Positions 8,044-15,298 of a stretch of DNA of 27,287 nucleotides are shown here, piece after piece. The notes below the pieces were generated by a model that was given only the letters and a program-made list of their open reading frames with translations, searched no databases and had not been told where the DNA came from. How positions within the stretch are numbered: position 1 is the stretch's first letter; every line of letters starts with the position of its first letter. The position numbers were made by a program, and so were the translations under genes. The stretch spans positions 1 to 27,287 of the forward strand of contig CABRXV010000020.1 in the NCBI GenBank assembly GCA_902475005.1, given 5' to 3'. The stretch comes from CABRXV01 sp900754955 (GTDB taxonomy: Bacteria; Actinomycetota; Coriobacteriia; Coriobacteriales; Eggerthellaceae).

Positions 8044-8475
8044 TTACGCCCAGATGGCGCGCATGAAGTCGCCGTAGCAGTCGTCGACGATCGACACGGC
8101 GCGGAACAGCATCTCCACGCACTCATCGCCCACGGTGGCATCGTCGATGATGGCGTCGGTCTCGAGGATGAGGTCGTTGTCGTCGTCGATGTAGAACTTC
8201 ACCCAGCGGAAGCGCTTGTTGCAGGTGTTGCACGTGATGAGGCCCTGAGCCGTCTTGTCCTTGGGGATGCTCACGATGGGCGAGGTGGCGAACTGCGCGC
8301 TGCGACCGTCAGTGTCGAACAGGATGTTGATGCGCAGGTGATTGAACGAGAAATCGCCGCCGCCGAAGTTGAGCTTGAACATGGGGCGCTCGAAGTCGTC
8401 AATGCGATCGTACTTCAGACTGTTGGAGATGAGTGCCTGCTCGAAGCGGCTTGCTTGCTCTTGGGCGGTTGCCAT
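8044..8475 (-). CDS. YbjN-domain protein
   Basis: This 143-residue soluble protein has the YbjN-like pattern (type III secretion chaperone-like fold) in its C-terminal half: 'RWVKFYIDDDNDLILETDAI' followed by 'ECVEMLFRAVSIVDDCY'. It carries one CxxC pair ('CNTCNK'). Function in this family is not established; roles in stress tolerance are reported for E. coli YbjN. The ATG at 8475 (MATAQEQ) is preferred over an in-frame ATG at 8517 because AGAAAGGA lies directly upstream. It lies 99 nt downstream of the acidic small-protein gene on the same strand and may have its own promoter. Confidence 0.75.
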   Translation of the reverse strand: MATAQEQASRFEQALISNSLKYDRIDDFERPMFKLNFGGGDFSFNHLRINILFDTDGRSAQFATSPIVSIPKDKTAQGLITCNTCNKRFRWVKFYIDDDNDLILETDAIIDDATVGDECVEMLFRAVSIVDDCYGDFMRAIWA

Positions 8476-8515
8476 GGCGGATCCTTTCTCGAAATGATGC
8501 CTTTCGCCGTTGTTC

Positions 8516-8544
8516 ATTGTACGGCATGTCCTATGTTCTCACCA
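8516..8544 (-). promoter_or_regulatory. Candidate sigma70-type promoter for the YbjN-like gene
   Basis: On the minus strand TACAAT (8521-8516) matches five of six positions of the -10 consensus. TGGTGA (8544-8539), a weak -35, lies 17 nt upstream. The predicted transcript would start about 30-35 nt before the ATG at 8475. Evidence is sequence pattern only. Confidence 0.35.
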
Positions 8545-8574
8545 CGTGAAGCGGCTGTTTGCGCAATCGCGCGG

Positions 8575-8802
8575 CTACGGTCGACGAGGTTCGTGCGGGG
8601 TGTTGAGGAGCTGTTCGCAGCGGCGCAGCTCGCGGGTCAGCGCGCTTTCTTCCTTTGCGGCGTCTTCGGGTGCGTCGGGCTCGTTCCCGGGTGCGCCTTC
8701 CGCACTTCCCTGCGGAGACGCATCTGCGCTGCCGGCGCCACCGCCCGCCAGTGCCTGCTGGAGGCTGGCGAGCAGGTCAAGGTCGTTCTGGTCCACACTC
8801 AT
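8575..8802 (-). CDS. Small acidic protein, third gene of the WYL-AAA-protease operon
   Basis: This is a 75-residue protein of no recognised family. It has a predicted short amphipathic helix at the N-terminus ('DLDLLASLQQAL'), a disordered Gly/Ala/Ser/Pro/Glu-rich middle (~residues 20-48) and a charged C-terminal helix ('LTRELRRCEQLL'). Its ATG overlaps the stop of the AAA+/M41 protein (ATGA), so it is probably translated by coupling, and it is likely functionally tied to that protein. A role as protease adaptor, inhibitor or assembly factor is speculation from position and composition. Confidence 0.65.
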   Translation of the reverse strand: MSVDQNDLDLLASLQQALAGGGAGSADASPQGSAEGAPGNEPDAPEDAAKEESALTRELRRCEQLLNTPHEPRRP

Positions 8803-10253
8803 CGCGCGGCTCCTTCCTTCCAGAGGGCGTCCATGTCGGCACCCTTGAGGGTGCCCGCGCCCAACAGCTTTTCTACCATGGTGTCGAAGACGGCGCGGTG
8901 CTCTTCGAGGATGGCGCTTGCGGAAGCGAGTCCTTCGTCGAGCAGGGCGTTCATCGCGTCAAGCACCGCAGGCGGCAGGTCTTCGGTTTTGCAGGCCGTC
9001 GTGCCCGCATAGGGGAACTGCACGAACCCGGCGTCCGACATGCCGTACGTTGCGGCGTAGGCGCGCGCCTGGCGTGTGGCCTGCTTGAGATCTGACGAGT
9101 TGCCGGCCGAAAATGCGCCGAACATCATGCGCTCGGCCGCCATGCCGCCCATGAGCACGGCCACCTCGTTCTCGATGTCCTGCGGTGTGGGCAGCGCGGT
9201 GGCGCGGCGTTCGTGCTGCACATAGCCGAGCGTGCCCGTGCCCTCCTGCTCGATCGTGATGGTGACGATGTCGCATCGCCCGCGCGTGGCGAGGCTCACG
9301 AGCGCGTGCCCCACCTCGTGGCACGCCACGCGCCGCAGCGCATCGGCGTCGTTGAGGTCGGACGGCTCGAGAATGTCGGCAGCGGTGAGCTTGCACATCG
9401 CTTCGATGGTGGGCACGTGATCGGCCGTGATGATGCGGAGCAGGTCGATCTCGCCGCCGCTGCTGGCGCTTTTCGTCTCCACCTTGATCTGAGGCGTGGC
9501 GAGCATGCTCACGATGCTGCCGCCGCTTGCGGCGGTCGTGCGCGAGGCGCCCGCGTCGGTCGGCTCGTTGATCACGTTGCCCACATCCGCTGCCGGTGCG
9601 CCCGCCTCCCGGTTCTCGGCTGTGCCGTTGACGGAATGATTGCCGGCATCGGACGATCCGTTGCGCGGCAGCGCAGCGCCCGCGGTGGACGCTGCGCCGC
9701 CCGCAAGCATGATGGCGCGATTGAAGGCGTTGTCCTCGTTCGCCTTGGCATCGCCCGCCGTGTCCTTCTCGAGCTGCGCCGCCTTGACGCTCGCGATGAG
9801 ATTCTCTTCGCGAGCATTGGCGCGCAGCGTAATGACCTCCTGGATGACGCGGTCGACGAAGCGCCCGTTGCCGAAGTTGTCCACGTGGTTGAAGTAGCGC
9901 ATGAGATCGCCCGCCTTCGCGCTCGCCTCCTCCGACACGGTGAAACCGGCCTTCGCCATCTTGCGGTCGAACACCTCGAGCAGTTCCTCGGGCTTGTAGT
10001 CCTCGAACCGGAACGTGTAGCCGATGCGCGAGGCGAGGCCGGGGTTCGCATCGAGGAACCGCCGCATCTCGCGCTCGTAGCCGACGAACATCACCACGAG
10101 CTCGCCCTTGTGGTCCTCCATAGCCTTGACGAGGGTGGCGAGCGCTTCGAGGCCCGAGGAGTTTTCGAGCAGCGCGTACGCCTCGTCGATGAAGAGGATG
10201 CCGCCGAGCGCTGCCTCGATGTGCTTGGTGGTCTCGTCGGCCGTGCCGCCCAC
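8799..10253 (-). CDS. C-terminal frame of the AAA+/M41 protein (Walker B half plus zinc protease)
   Basis: This 484-codon open frame is the downstream part of the broken gene. Its first codon, GTG at 10253, lies inside the conserved FVGGT motif and has no ribosome-binding site, so it is unlikely to be a natural start. Residues 1-140 are the rest of the second AAA+ module, without its Walker A. Residues ~160-265 are a low-complexity linker. Residues ~295-480 are FtsH-like M41: HEVGH at 312-316 supplies the Zn ligands and catalytic Glu, and Asp388 in 'NSSDLKQAT' matches the third ligand of FtsH. No transmembrane helices are present, unlike FtsH. If translated separately it would lack a complete ATPase. 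Confidence 0.5.
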   Translation of the reverse strand: MGGTADETTKHIEAALGGILFIDEAYALLENSSGLEALATLVKAMEDHKGELVVMFVGYEREMRRFLDANPGLASRIGYTFRFEDYKPEELLEVFDRKMAKAGFTVSEEASAKAGDLMRYFNHVDNFGNGRFVDRVIQEVITLRANAREENLIASVKAAQLEKDTAGDAKANEDNAFNRAIMLAGGAASTAGAALPRNGSSDAGNHSVNGTAENREAGAPAADVGNVINEPTDAGASRTTAASGGSIVSMLATPQIKVETKSASSGGEIDLLRIITADHVPTIEAMCKLTAADILEPSDLNDADALRRVACHEVGHALVSLATRGRCDIVTITIEQEGTGTLGYVQHERRATALPTPQDIENEVAVLMGGMAAERMMFGAFSAGNSSDLKQATRQARAYAATYGMSDAGFVQFPYAGTTACKTEDLPPAVLDAMNALLDEGLASASAILEEHRAVFDTMVEKLLGAGTLKGADMDALWKEGAAR

Positions 10254-12471
10254 GAAGTGGCTCGATAAAGCGGTCGGTGGGCACGGCGCCGATGTTGAAC
10301 AGCACGCGTCCGATGATGCGCGCGACGGTGGTCTTGCCCGTGCCAGGGTTGCCAGTGAGCACCATGTGCAGGTTCATGTCGGGCAGAGAAAGCCCCGCGC
10401 GGCGCGCCTGTTCGCGGAACGTGACGACGCGCTCCATCTCGTAGATCTTCTGCTTGACGTCGGCGAGGCCCACGAGCGGCTCGAGCATCTCGACTGCCGT
10501 GTTCTCGCGCATGTCGAGCGTGTCGAGCATGGCACGGCGCGAGGGGATGTCGGCGCGTTCGATGGCGATGTCGTCGTCCTGCGCGGCGCCGAGCGACGCG
10601 GCGGTGCGGTTCGCGTGGTTGATGAGCGCGCGCTGGAGCACCTCGCGCACGAAGCGCCCGTTGCCGAAGTTCTTGAAGCCGCGGAAGTAGTCGAACAACC
10701 CCGCGAGATCGGGCGCGATGTCGTCTTTGGCGGAAAGACCGCTGCGCTTGAGCTCGCGCATGAAGATCTCCACAAGCTGTTCGGTGGTGAAATCCTCGAA
10801 GCGGAACGTGTAGCCGATGCGCGAGGCGAGGCCGGGATTCGTGTCGATGAAGTCCTTCATTTCGCGTTCGTAGCCGGCGAGGATCACCACGAGGTCATCG
10901 CGGTAGTCCTCCATGCACTTCACGAGCTCGGCGAGAGCCTCGCGGGCGAAGCCGCCGGCGGAGTGCGGGTCGGGCGCAAGCGCATACGCCTCGTCGATGA
11001 ACAGCACGCCGCCGCGCGCCTTCTGCACCACGTCGAACACCTGCTTGTCGGTGTGGCCCACGTATTTGGCGATGAGATCCTTCGATGTGACCTCGAGGCA
11101 CTTGTTTTGGGGGATGATGCCGATCTTGTACAGCATGGTGGCGATGATACGTGCCACGGTGGTCTTGCCCGTGCCGGGGTTGCCCACGAACGCCATGTGC
11201 ATGCTGGCCGTGGGCATGGCGCGTCCGCGTCCCTGCATGCGCTTGGAGAAGATGGCGTAGGCTTCGAGTTCGCGCACGGTCTTCTTCACGGCGTCGAGGC
11301 CGACGATCGAATCGAGCATCTCGTCGAGCGAGGAGGACTGGTAGCGGCTGCGCGGCAGCGCGAGCGTGCCCGAGGCGTTGGCGGTCTTCGCAAGGTACTC
11401 GGCGAGCTCGGCGCCGCGGAAGGGCAGTGCGTCGCTGTTGAACTCGACGTAGCGGACGAAGCGCTCGCGGAAGCTCTCGTCGACCGCCGTACGCAGGCCC
11501 TCGTCGAGACGCTCGAGGTAGATGGGGTAGATGTCCTCCGCCGACATGCCCGGCAGCTCGAGGCGGTGCTCGCCGAGGAGCAGCTCGAGGGTGGGGGAGA
11601 GCCCGATGAACTTCGTGAGCTCGCCGCGCGTTCCCACGAGGATGAGGTAGCGGTGGTCGACGATGTGGCCGAAACGCTCGATGAGGTAGCGCGCCGCGAA
11701 GTCGGCCTGCGGGTCGCGCTGGAAGAAGTCGGAGAGGCGGTCGCACACGTAGAGCTGGCGCGGGGCGAGGTTCTCGTCCTGCGTGCCGTGGAAGGTGGCG
11801 TCAGCGGCGTTGACCGACATGAGCAGCGCCGAGATGTGCTGGCGGCGCATGCCGTCCTTGTCGATCTTGTCCATGCGCACGAGGATACGCTCGAGATCAG
11901 TGAGGAACTCGTCGAGGTAGGAGTCGTCCTCCACCACGAGCAGACCCGAGAAATCGTTCTCGTAACGCGAGAGGATGAGGTTGAGCGCGTGGTCGGAGTT
12001 CACGAGGCGCGCACCCCATGTTTGGCGGAAGCGCGAGATGTCCTGCGCGACGTCGATCGATTCAGAGTACAGCGGGATGACGGGCGATCCGAGGTCGTCG
12101 AGCGCGGTGAAGCAGGCCGCCAGGCCGAAGGGGCACACGCTGCACGAGCAGCCGGGGCTCGAGCACTTGAGGTCGGCGTGGCCGCGCTTGAGCACGACGC
12201 CGTTGCGTGCGGCGAGGGCGCCGTTGATGAGGGGGCAGGTGTCGTTGAACCCGGCATCGACGGCGAGGCGCTTCACGATGAACACGTCGTCGACGTGGTA
12301 GCCGATCGCGTTTTCGGGCATGTCGAAGCGGCTGCCGTCGAGGATACGAATAACGTGCTGCTCGAAGAACTCGGACGCCATCTCGAGGTCGTTCGGCTCA
12401 ATCGTGGCCGCGTTGTCGATGATGGCTTCGATCTCGGCGCGGGTGAACCGGGCTGTTCCTGGTGCGCCCAT
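8799..12471 (-). pseudogene. Tandem CbxX-type AAA+ / FtsH-like M41 protease, frame broken near 10260
   Basis: This is one gene read in two frames. Residues 1-737 (12471-10261) contain an unassigned N-terminal region with Cys103, 108, 110, 113 and 120, a first CbxX/CfqX AAA+ module (Walker A GNPGTGKTT at 430-438, Walker B GVLFIDEAYAL at 488-498, 'NPGLASRIGYTFRFED' at 545-560) and the start of a second (Walker A at 707-715). After 'DRFIE' the frame shifts. The second module continues in the other frame with 'HFVGGTADET', Walker B 'GILFIDEAYALL' and a second 'NPGLASRIGYTFRFED', then a Gly/Ala/Asn-rich linker, then an M41 peptidase with HEVGH and the third-ligand motif 'SSDLKQATRQAR'. Compared with the first module, ~9-10 residues are missing at the break. 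The start overlaps the WYL gene stop by 1 nt. Intact, it would be ~1,230 residues, soluble, and an ATP-driven protease. True inactivation and sequencing or assembly error are both possible. Confidence 0.8.
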
Positions 12472-13556
12472 CAGCGGGCTCCTTTCTCGGGGTGTTTGTC
12501 ATGGGCGGCAGCGACCGTGCCGAGGAAGGCGCGGAACGCTTCGACGGCGCTCGCCGGCCCTTCGACGACCACGTCGCCGCCGAACTGGGCGACCCAGCCG
12601 AAGAACGGCGGGCTCGTCATCACGTTGACGTGGACGAGCGCCTCGTGCTCGTTTTCGGCGGGCGTGACCTTCACGGTGCGGCCGAAACGGTCGACGATGC
12701 CGTTCATCGCGCGTTCGTTGACGCGGAGCGTCACGGGCGTGCCCGCGTCCTCGCTCAGATACATGCCGAACAGGCTGCGCTGGTAGGAGGCGGGATCGAA
12801 GCGCGCGATGGAGCTGCTCTTCTCGGCAGGCTCGTCGAGGATCATGAGCGAGCGCATGCGGTCGACGCGGAAGTTGGCGAGACCGCCCGTTCCCCGCGGC
12901 ACGTCGTGCTCGACGCTGTAGGCGACGAGGTAATAGCATCCGTCGCTGAAGATGAGCGCGACGGGCGTGCGCTCGTAGGGCTCGCCGCCGTGGCGCACGC
13001 GCTCGCGCAGGGCGAGGTCGTATTCGAAGTAGCGGAAGCTCAGCTTGCGCTTGAGCTCGATGGCCTCCTGGATGGTGTCGACGTTGCGGTAGACGCTCTC
13101 GTTCTTCGTCTTGATGCGGCCGTCGACGTGCACGTGCCGGAAGAGCTTCTTCGCCTGTTGCCGGGAGCCGAGTTTGCGGATGGTCTTCACGAGGTCGTCG
13201 GCGAGCTTGCGCGTGAGGAAGCGTGAGCTCTGCACCGCGTCAATGAGGAGCTGGAGCTCGGCGAGGCTGAACGTGCGCGTGATGAGCGCGTACTCGACGG
13301 GGCGGCGCGGAAGGGTGTCGATGTCGAACCCGAAGGCGCGCAGTGCGGCGATGTCACGGTAGACGGCTTTGCGTTCGGCGGGAATGCCGCAGGCGGCGAG
13401 CTGCTCGATGATCTGGGGCATGGTGAGGCCGTGCGCGTCGTCGGTCTGCTCGTGGAAGATGCGCGCCAGATGGAGGAGCTTGAGCTTCTGACGCTCGGGG
13501 GACGAGGTTGCGTCAGGGGGTTGTGGCGGCGTTTTGCCGTGTGTTGCGGTGCCCAT
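12471..13556 (-). CDS. WYL-domain transcriptional regulator
   Basis: This 361-residue DNA-binding regulator heads the protease operon. An N-terminal HTH occupies roughly residues 22-95 ('SSPERQKLKLLHLARIF', then 'ERKAVYRDIAALRAFGFDI', the recognition-helix pattern of this family). The WYL domain spans ~160-260, with 'FSDGCYYLVAY' at the WYL position (CYYL) and 'NFRVDRMRSL' at 228-237. A C-terminal WCX-like region follows. WYL proteins sense nucleic acid or nucleotide ligands and often control phage-defence or DNA-damage loci (BrxR, CapW, PafBC are known examples). The start at 13556 follows AAGGAG 8 nt upstream. Its TGA shares one base with the next ATG. Autoregulation through the divergent intergenic region is likely by analogy. 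Confidence 0.88.
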   Translation of the reverse strand: MGTATHGKTPPQPPDATSSPERQKLKLLHLARIFHEQTDDAHGLTMPQIIEQLAACGIPAERKAVYRDIAALRAFGFDIDTLPRRPVEYALITRTFSLAELQLLIDAVQSSRFLTRKLADDLVKTIRKLGSRQQAKKLFRHVHVDGRIKTKNESVYRNVDTIQEAIELKRKLSFRYFEYDLALRERVRHGGEPYERTPVALIFSDGCYYLVAYSVEHDVPRGTGGLANFRVDRMRSLMILDEPAEKSSSIARFDPASYQRSLFGMYLSEDAGTPVTLRVNERAMNGIVDRFGRTVKVTPAENEHEALVHVNVMTSPPFFGWVAQFGGDVVVEGPASAVEAFRAFLGTVAAAHDKHPEKGAR

Positions 13557-13605
13557 GGCTCATGCTCCTTGCTCTCGGTGCTGCCATTATCGCGCACTGC
13601 ATTTC

Positions 13606-13611
13606 ATTGTA
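13606..13611 (-). promoter_or_regulatory. Candidate -10 element for the WYL-protease operon
   Basis: TACAAT on the minus strand (13611-13606) matches five of six -10 positions and lies 50 nt before the WYL start codon. No good -35 was found at the expected distance, as expected for an activator-dependent promoter or simply for a weak call. Confidence 0.3.
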
Positions 13612-13645
13612 ACGCGCTCGGAAGAAGAATCGTTTGAAGAATGAG

Positions 13646-13675
13646 CTTAAGTGACCCATGTGAAGGACACTTAAG
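13646..13675. promoter_or_regulatory. Operator-like inverted repeat in the divergent WYL/HIRAN intergenic region
   Basis: A perfect 8-bp inverted repeat, CTTAAGTG (13646-13653) and CACTTAAG (13668-13675), is separated by 14 nt (22 nt start to start, about two helical turns). A second, offset pair, GACCCA and TGGGTC, overlaps it on the right (to 13686). It sits between the two divergent transcription units, about 15 nt upstream of a TATGAT -10 for the HIRAN gene. It is the best candidate binding site for the neighbouring WYL regulator, by position only. Confidence 0.5.
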
Positions 13676-13689
13676 AATGTGTGGGTCGC

Positions 13690-13695
13690 TATGAT
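13690..13695 (+). promoter_or_regulatory. Candidate -10 element for the HIRAN-Sel1 operon
   Basis: TATGAT (five of six consensus positions) lies 35 nt before the ATG at 13731. The expected -35 position overlaps the right arm of the CTTAAGTG inverted repeat, which would let a bound regulator block or assist polymerase. The downstream near-palindrome ATGATACGTGTCAT (13691-13704) overlaps it. Confidence 0.35.
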
Positions 13696-13730
13696 ACGTG
13701 TCATGGAATCGCAGAAGAAAGGAACCACCC

Positions 13731-14153
13731 ATGGCAAGCATCATCACGTTCGAGAAGAGTGCGCAGGCTCGCCCGTGCGATGCGGTGCGGACGCGCGCAC
13801 TGGCGAGCGCGGCAGCGGGCGTGTCGGGCGCCGCCGCGCACCGCGAGATCTGCCTCGTCGACGGCACGAGCATTGCGGGAACGCGCCACGTCCCGGGCGT
13901 CGAGGAAGCTGCGCGCGATCTGTGCGTCGGGATGCCGCTCGTGTTCGAGCGTGACGGGGGCAACGCCTACGATCCCTGGGCGGTGCGCGTGCGCGACGCG
14001 CGCGGAAGGCGCCTCGGTTACGTGTCGTGCGAGTACAACGAGATCGTGGCCCGCCTGATGGACGGCGGCAAGCACGTGTACGGGCGCGCGTTTCACACCC
14101 GCCGCATCGACGGGTGGACGTGCATCGAAATGGGGGTGTTCCTCGATGACTAG
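13731..14153 (+). CDS. HIRAN-domain protein
   Basis: This 140-residue protein carries a HIRAN domain at about residues 40-125: 'CLVDGTSIAGTRHV', 'LCVGMPLVFERDGGNAYDPWAVRVRD', 'GRRLGYVSCEYNEIVARLMDGGK'. The 'R-D-x-x-N-x-Y-D-P-x-A-V' and 'G-Y-V' strings are the family hallmark. HIRAN domains bind DNA, notably 3' single-strand ends in eukaryotic HLTF, and bacterial stand-alone copies are linked by context to DNA processing. The start ATG at 13731 follows AGAAAGGA. It overlaps the next gene by 8 nt and is divergent from the WYL-protease operon. Function in this organism is inferred only. Confidence 0.85.
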   Translation: MASIITFEKSAQARPCDAVRTRALASAAAGVSGAAAHREICLVDGTSIAGTRHVPGVEEAARDLCVGMPLVFERDGGNAYDPWAVRVRDARGRRLGYVSCEYNEIVARLMDGGKHVYGRAFHTRRIDGWTCIEMGVFLDD

Positions 14154-15096
14154 TGCAGCAGCGGTACGGGTTTCCGCGGGCGAGCGCGCGGCGTACGCGC
14201 TGTTCGGCGGGCCGAGTGCGCGCCGCGCCAACGGCGGCGCCGAGACGAGCCTCCTTCCGCGGTCTCTGCGCGGGAAGCGTTGGCGGCAACGCCGCGAGCG
14301 CACTCCCGTTTTCGCGGTGGATCACCGCGGCGGCGAGCAGGCCGAGCGCCTGCCGCGCATCTGGGTGACCGAGCCCGTCTACGACGGTCGCGCGGGCGCC
14401 CAGGGCGGGCGGGTGTTCGTCGGCGCGTATCCTGCAGGGCCCGACGAGGGCGGCGAGCGCGCGTTCGAGCTTGCGAGCCGCTACGCGGGAGAGGCACGCT
14501 CCTGCGACGGTGCGCGCCGCGAGGCGGACCGTCGCATCGCATGCTGGCAGGCGGCGGAGATCCTCTATCTCCACGCCGCGGTGCGGGGGCATGCAGGCGC
14601 CTGCCTGTGTCTGGCCGAGCTCTACGAAGCGGATCGCTGCGCGGGGGCGTACTGGCGCGGGGCGCTCGAGGAGCGTGCGGCTCATGCGGCGAGCGCGCAT
14701 CCCGCCGACCGCGCGTACGCGTGGCTGGTACGTGCGGTCGAGCAGGGCTCGCCGTGTGCCTGCGTGCTTCTCGGCGACAAGCTTGTGCGCGAGGCGGCGG
14801 GCGCGTGTGGCGATGCGCGTGCCGTGGCGCTCTACCTGAGGGCCGTCGACATGCTGGCTGCCGATGCCGAGGTCGACAGCGAGCTGGCGGGCGAGACGGC
14901 GCTGCGGCTTGCGCGCTGCTGCGCCTGGGGGTGCGGTTGCGAGCTGAGTTTCGAGCGCGCTCTGCGGTGGTACGAGCATGCGGCGGCGCACCTTGCGGAG
15001 GCGTTCGACGCGGGAAGCTGGGGCTGCAAGCGCTCGCTTGCCGAGGCGCGCCGCGGGGTCGCGCGTATGCGTCAGGAGCTGAGCGGCGCGTACTGA
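14146..15096 (+). CDS. Sel1-repeat (TPR-like) protein
   Basis: This 316-residue Ala/Arg-rich protein has several helical-pair repeats of Sel1 type from about residue 125 onward: 'AAEILYLHAAVRGHAGACLCLAELY', 'AYAWLVRAVEQGSPCACVLLGDKL', 'AVALYLRAVDML' and 'ALRWYEHAAAHLAEAFD'. The N-terminal ~100 residues are basic and then low in recognisable structure. There is no signal peptide, so it is probably a cytoplasmic scaffold for protein partners. The start overlaps the HIRAN gene by 8 nt (ATGACTAG), implying coupled expression. Cys-rich repeats ('LARCCAWGCGCEL') are unusual. Its partner may be the HIRAN protein or the AAA+ protease, an inference from context. Confidence 0.75.
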   Translation: MTSAAAVRVSAGERAAYALFGGPSARRANGGAETSLLPRSLRGKRWRQRRERTPVFAVDHRGGEQAERLPRIWVTEPVYDGRAGAQGGRVFVGAYPAGPDEGGERAFELASRYAGEARSCDGARREADRRIACWQAAEILYLHAAVRGHAGACLCLAELYEADRCAGAYWRGALEERAAHAASAHPADRAYAWLVRAVEQGSPCACVLLGDKLVREAAGACGDARAVALYLRAVDMLAADAEVDSELAGETALRLARCCAWGCGCELSFERALRWYEHAAAHLAEAFDAGSWGCKRSLAEARRGVARMRQELSGAY

Positions 15097-15298
15097 TCGG
15101 GCGTGTGGTGCGTATGCGGGGCAGGCTCGGCGTGCAACGTTTTGGTGCGGCGGCGCGCCGGATGCGACGGTGCGCTGCTGCCGAGCGGCGCGGCGGGGAT
15201 GTCGCGCAGTTCTTTTCTGCGGACGTGCGGTTGAGGAACGGCGTGCGTGCAGAGGGTGGTAGGCTTTCAGGATGATTCAGAAGGAGAGGAGTGGAGCC

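Noticed and set aside
8959..10260. Continuation of the AAA+ frame past 10260, giving a 1,170-residue protein
   Set aside because: After 'DRFIE' the translation becomes Arg/His-rich nonsense, while the neighbouring frame carries Walker B and M41 motifs. The long frame is therefore not a real C-terminus.
10255..10266. Programmed ribosomal frameshift at the AAA+ break
   Set aside because: No slippery heptamer or obvious stimulatory hairpin is seen, and about 9-10 conserved residues are missing as well, which frameshifting would not explain.
8799..12471. Calling the large protein FtsH or EccA
   Set aside because: The AAA modules are CbxX/CfqX-like and duplicated, and no membrane helices are present, so it is not FtsH. 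EccA has TPRs and a single AAA module, no M41 domain, and would be near other type VII secretion genes, which are absent.
10108..12786. 892-codon plus-strand open frame opposite the AAA+/M41 gene
   Set aside because: It is an antisense shadow produced by high GC. Its translation is Val/Glu/His/Ala-rich low-complexity sequence with no domain, while the minus strand carries clear AAA+ motifs.
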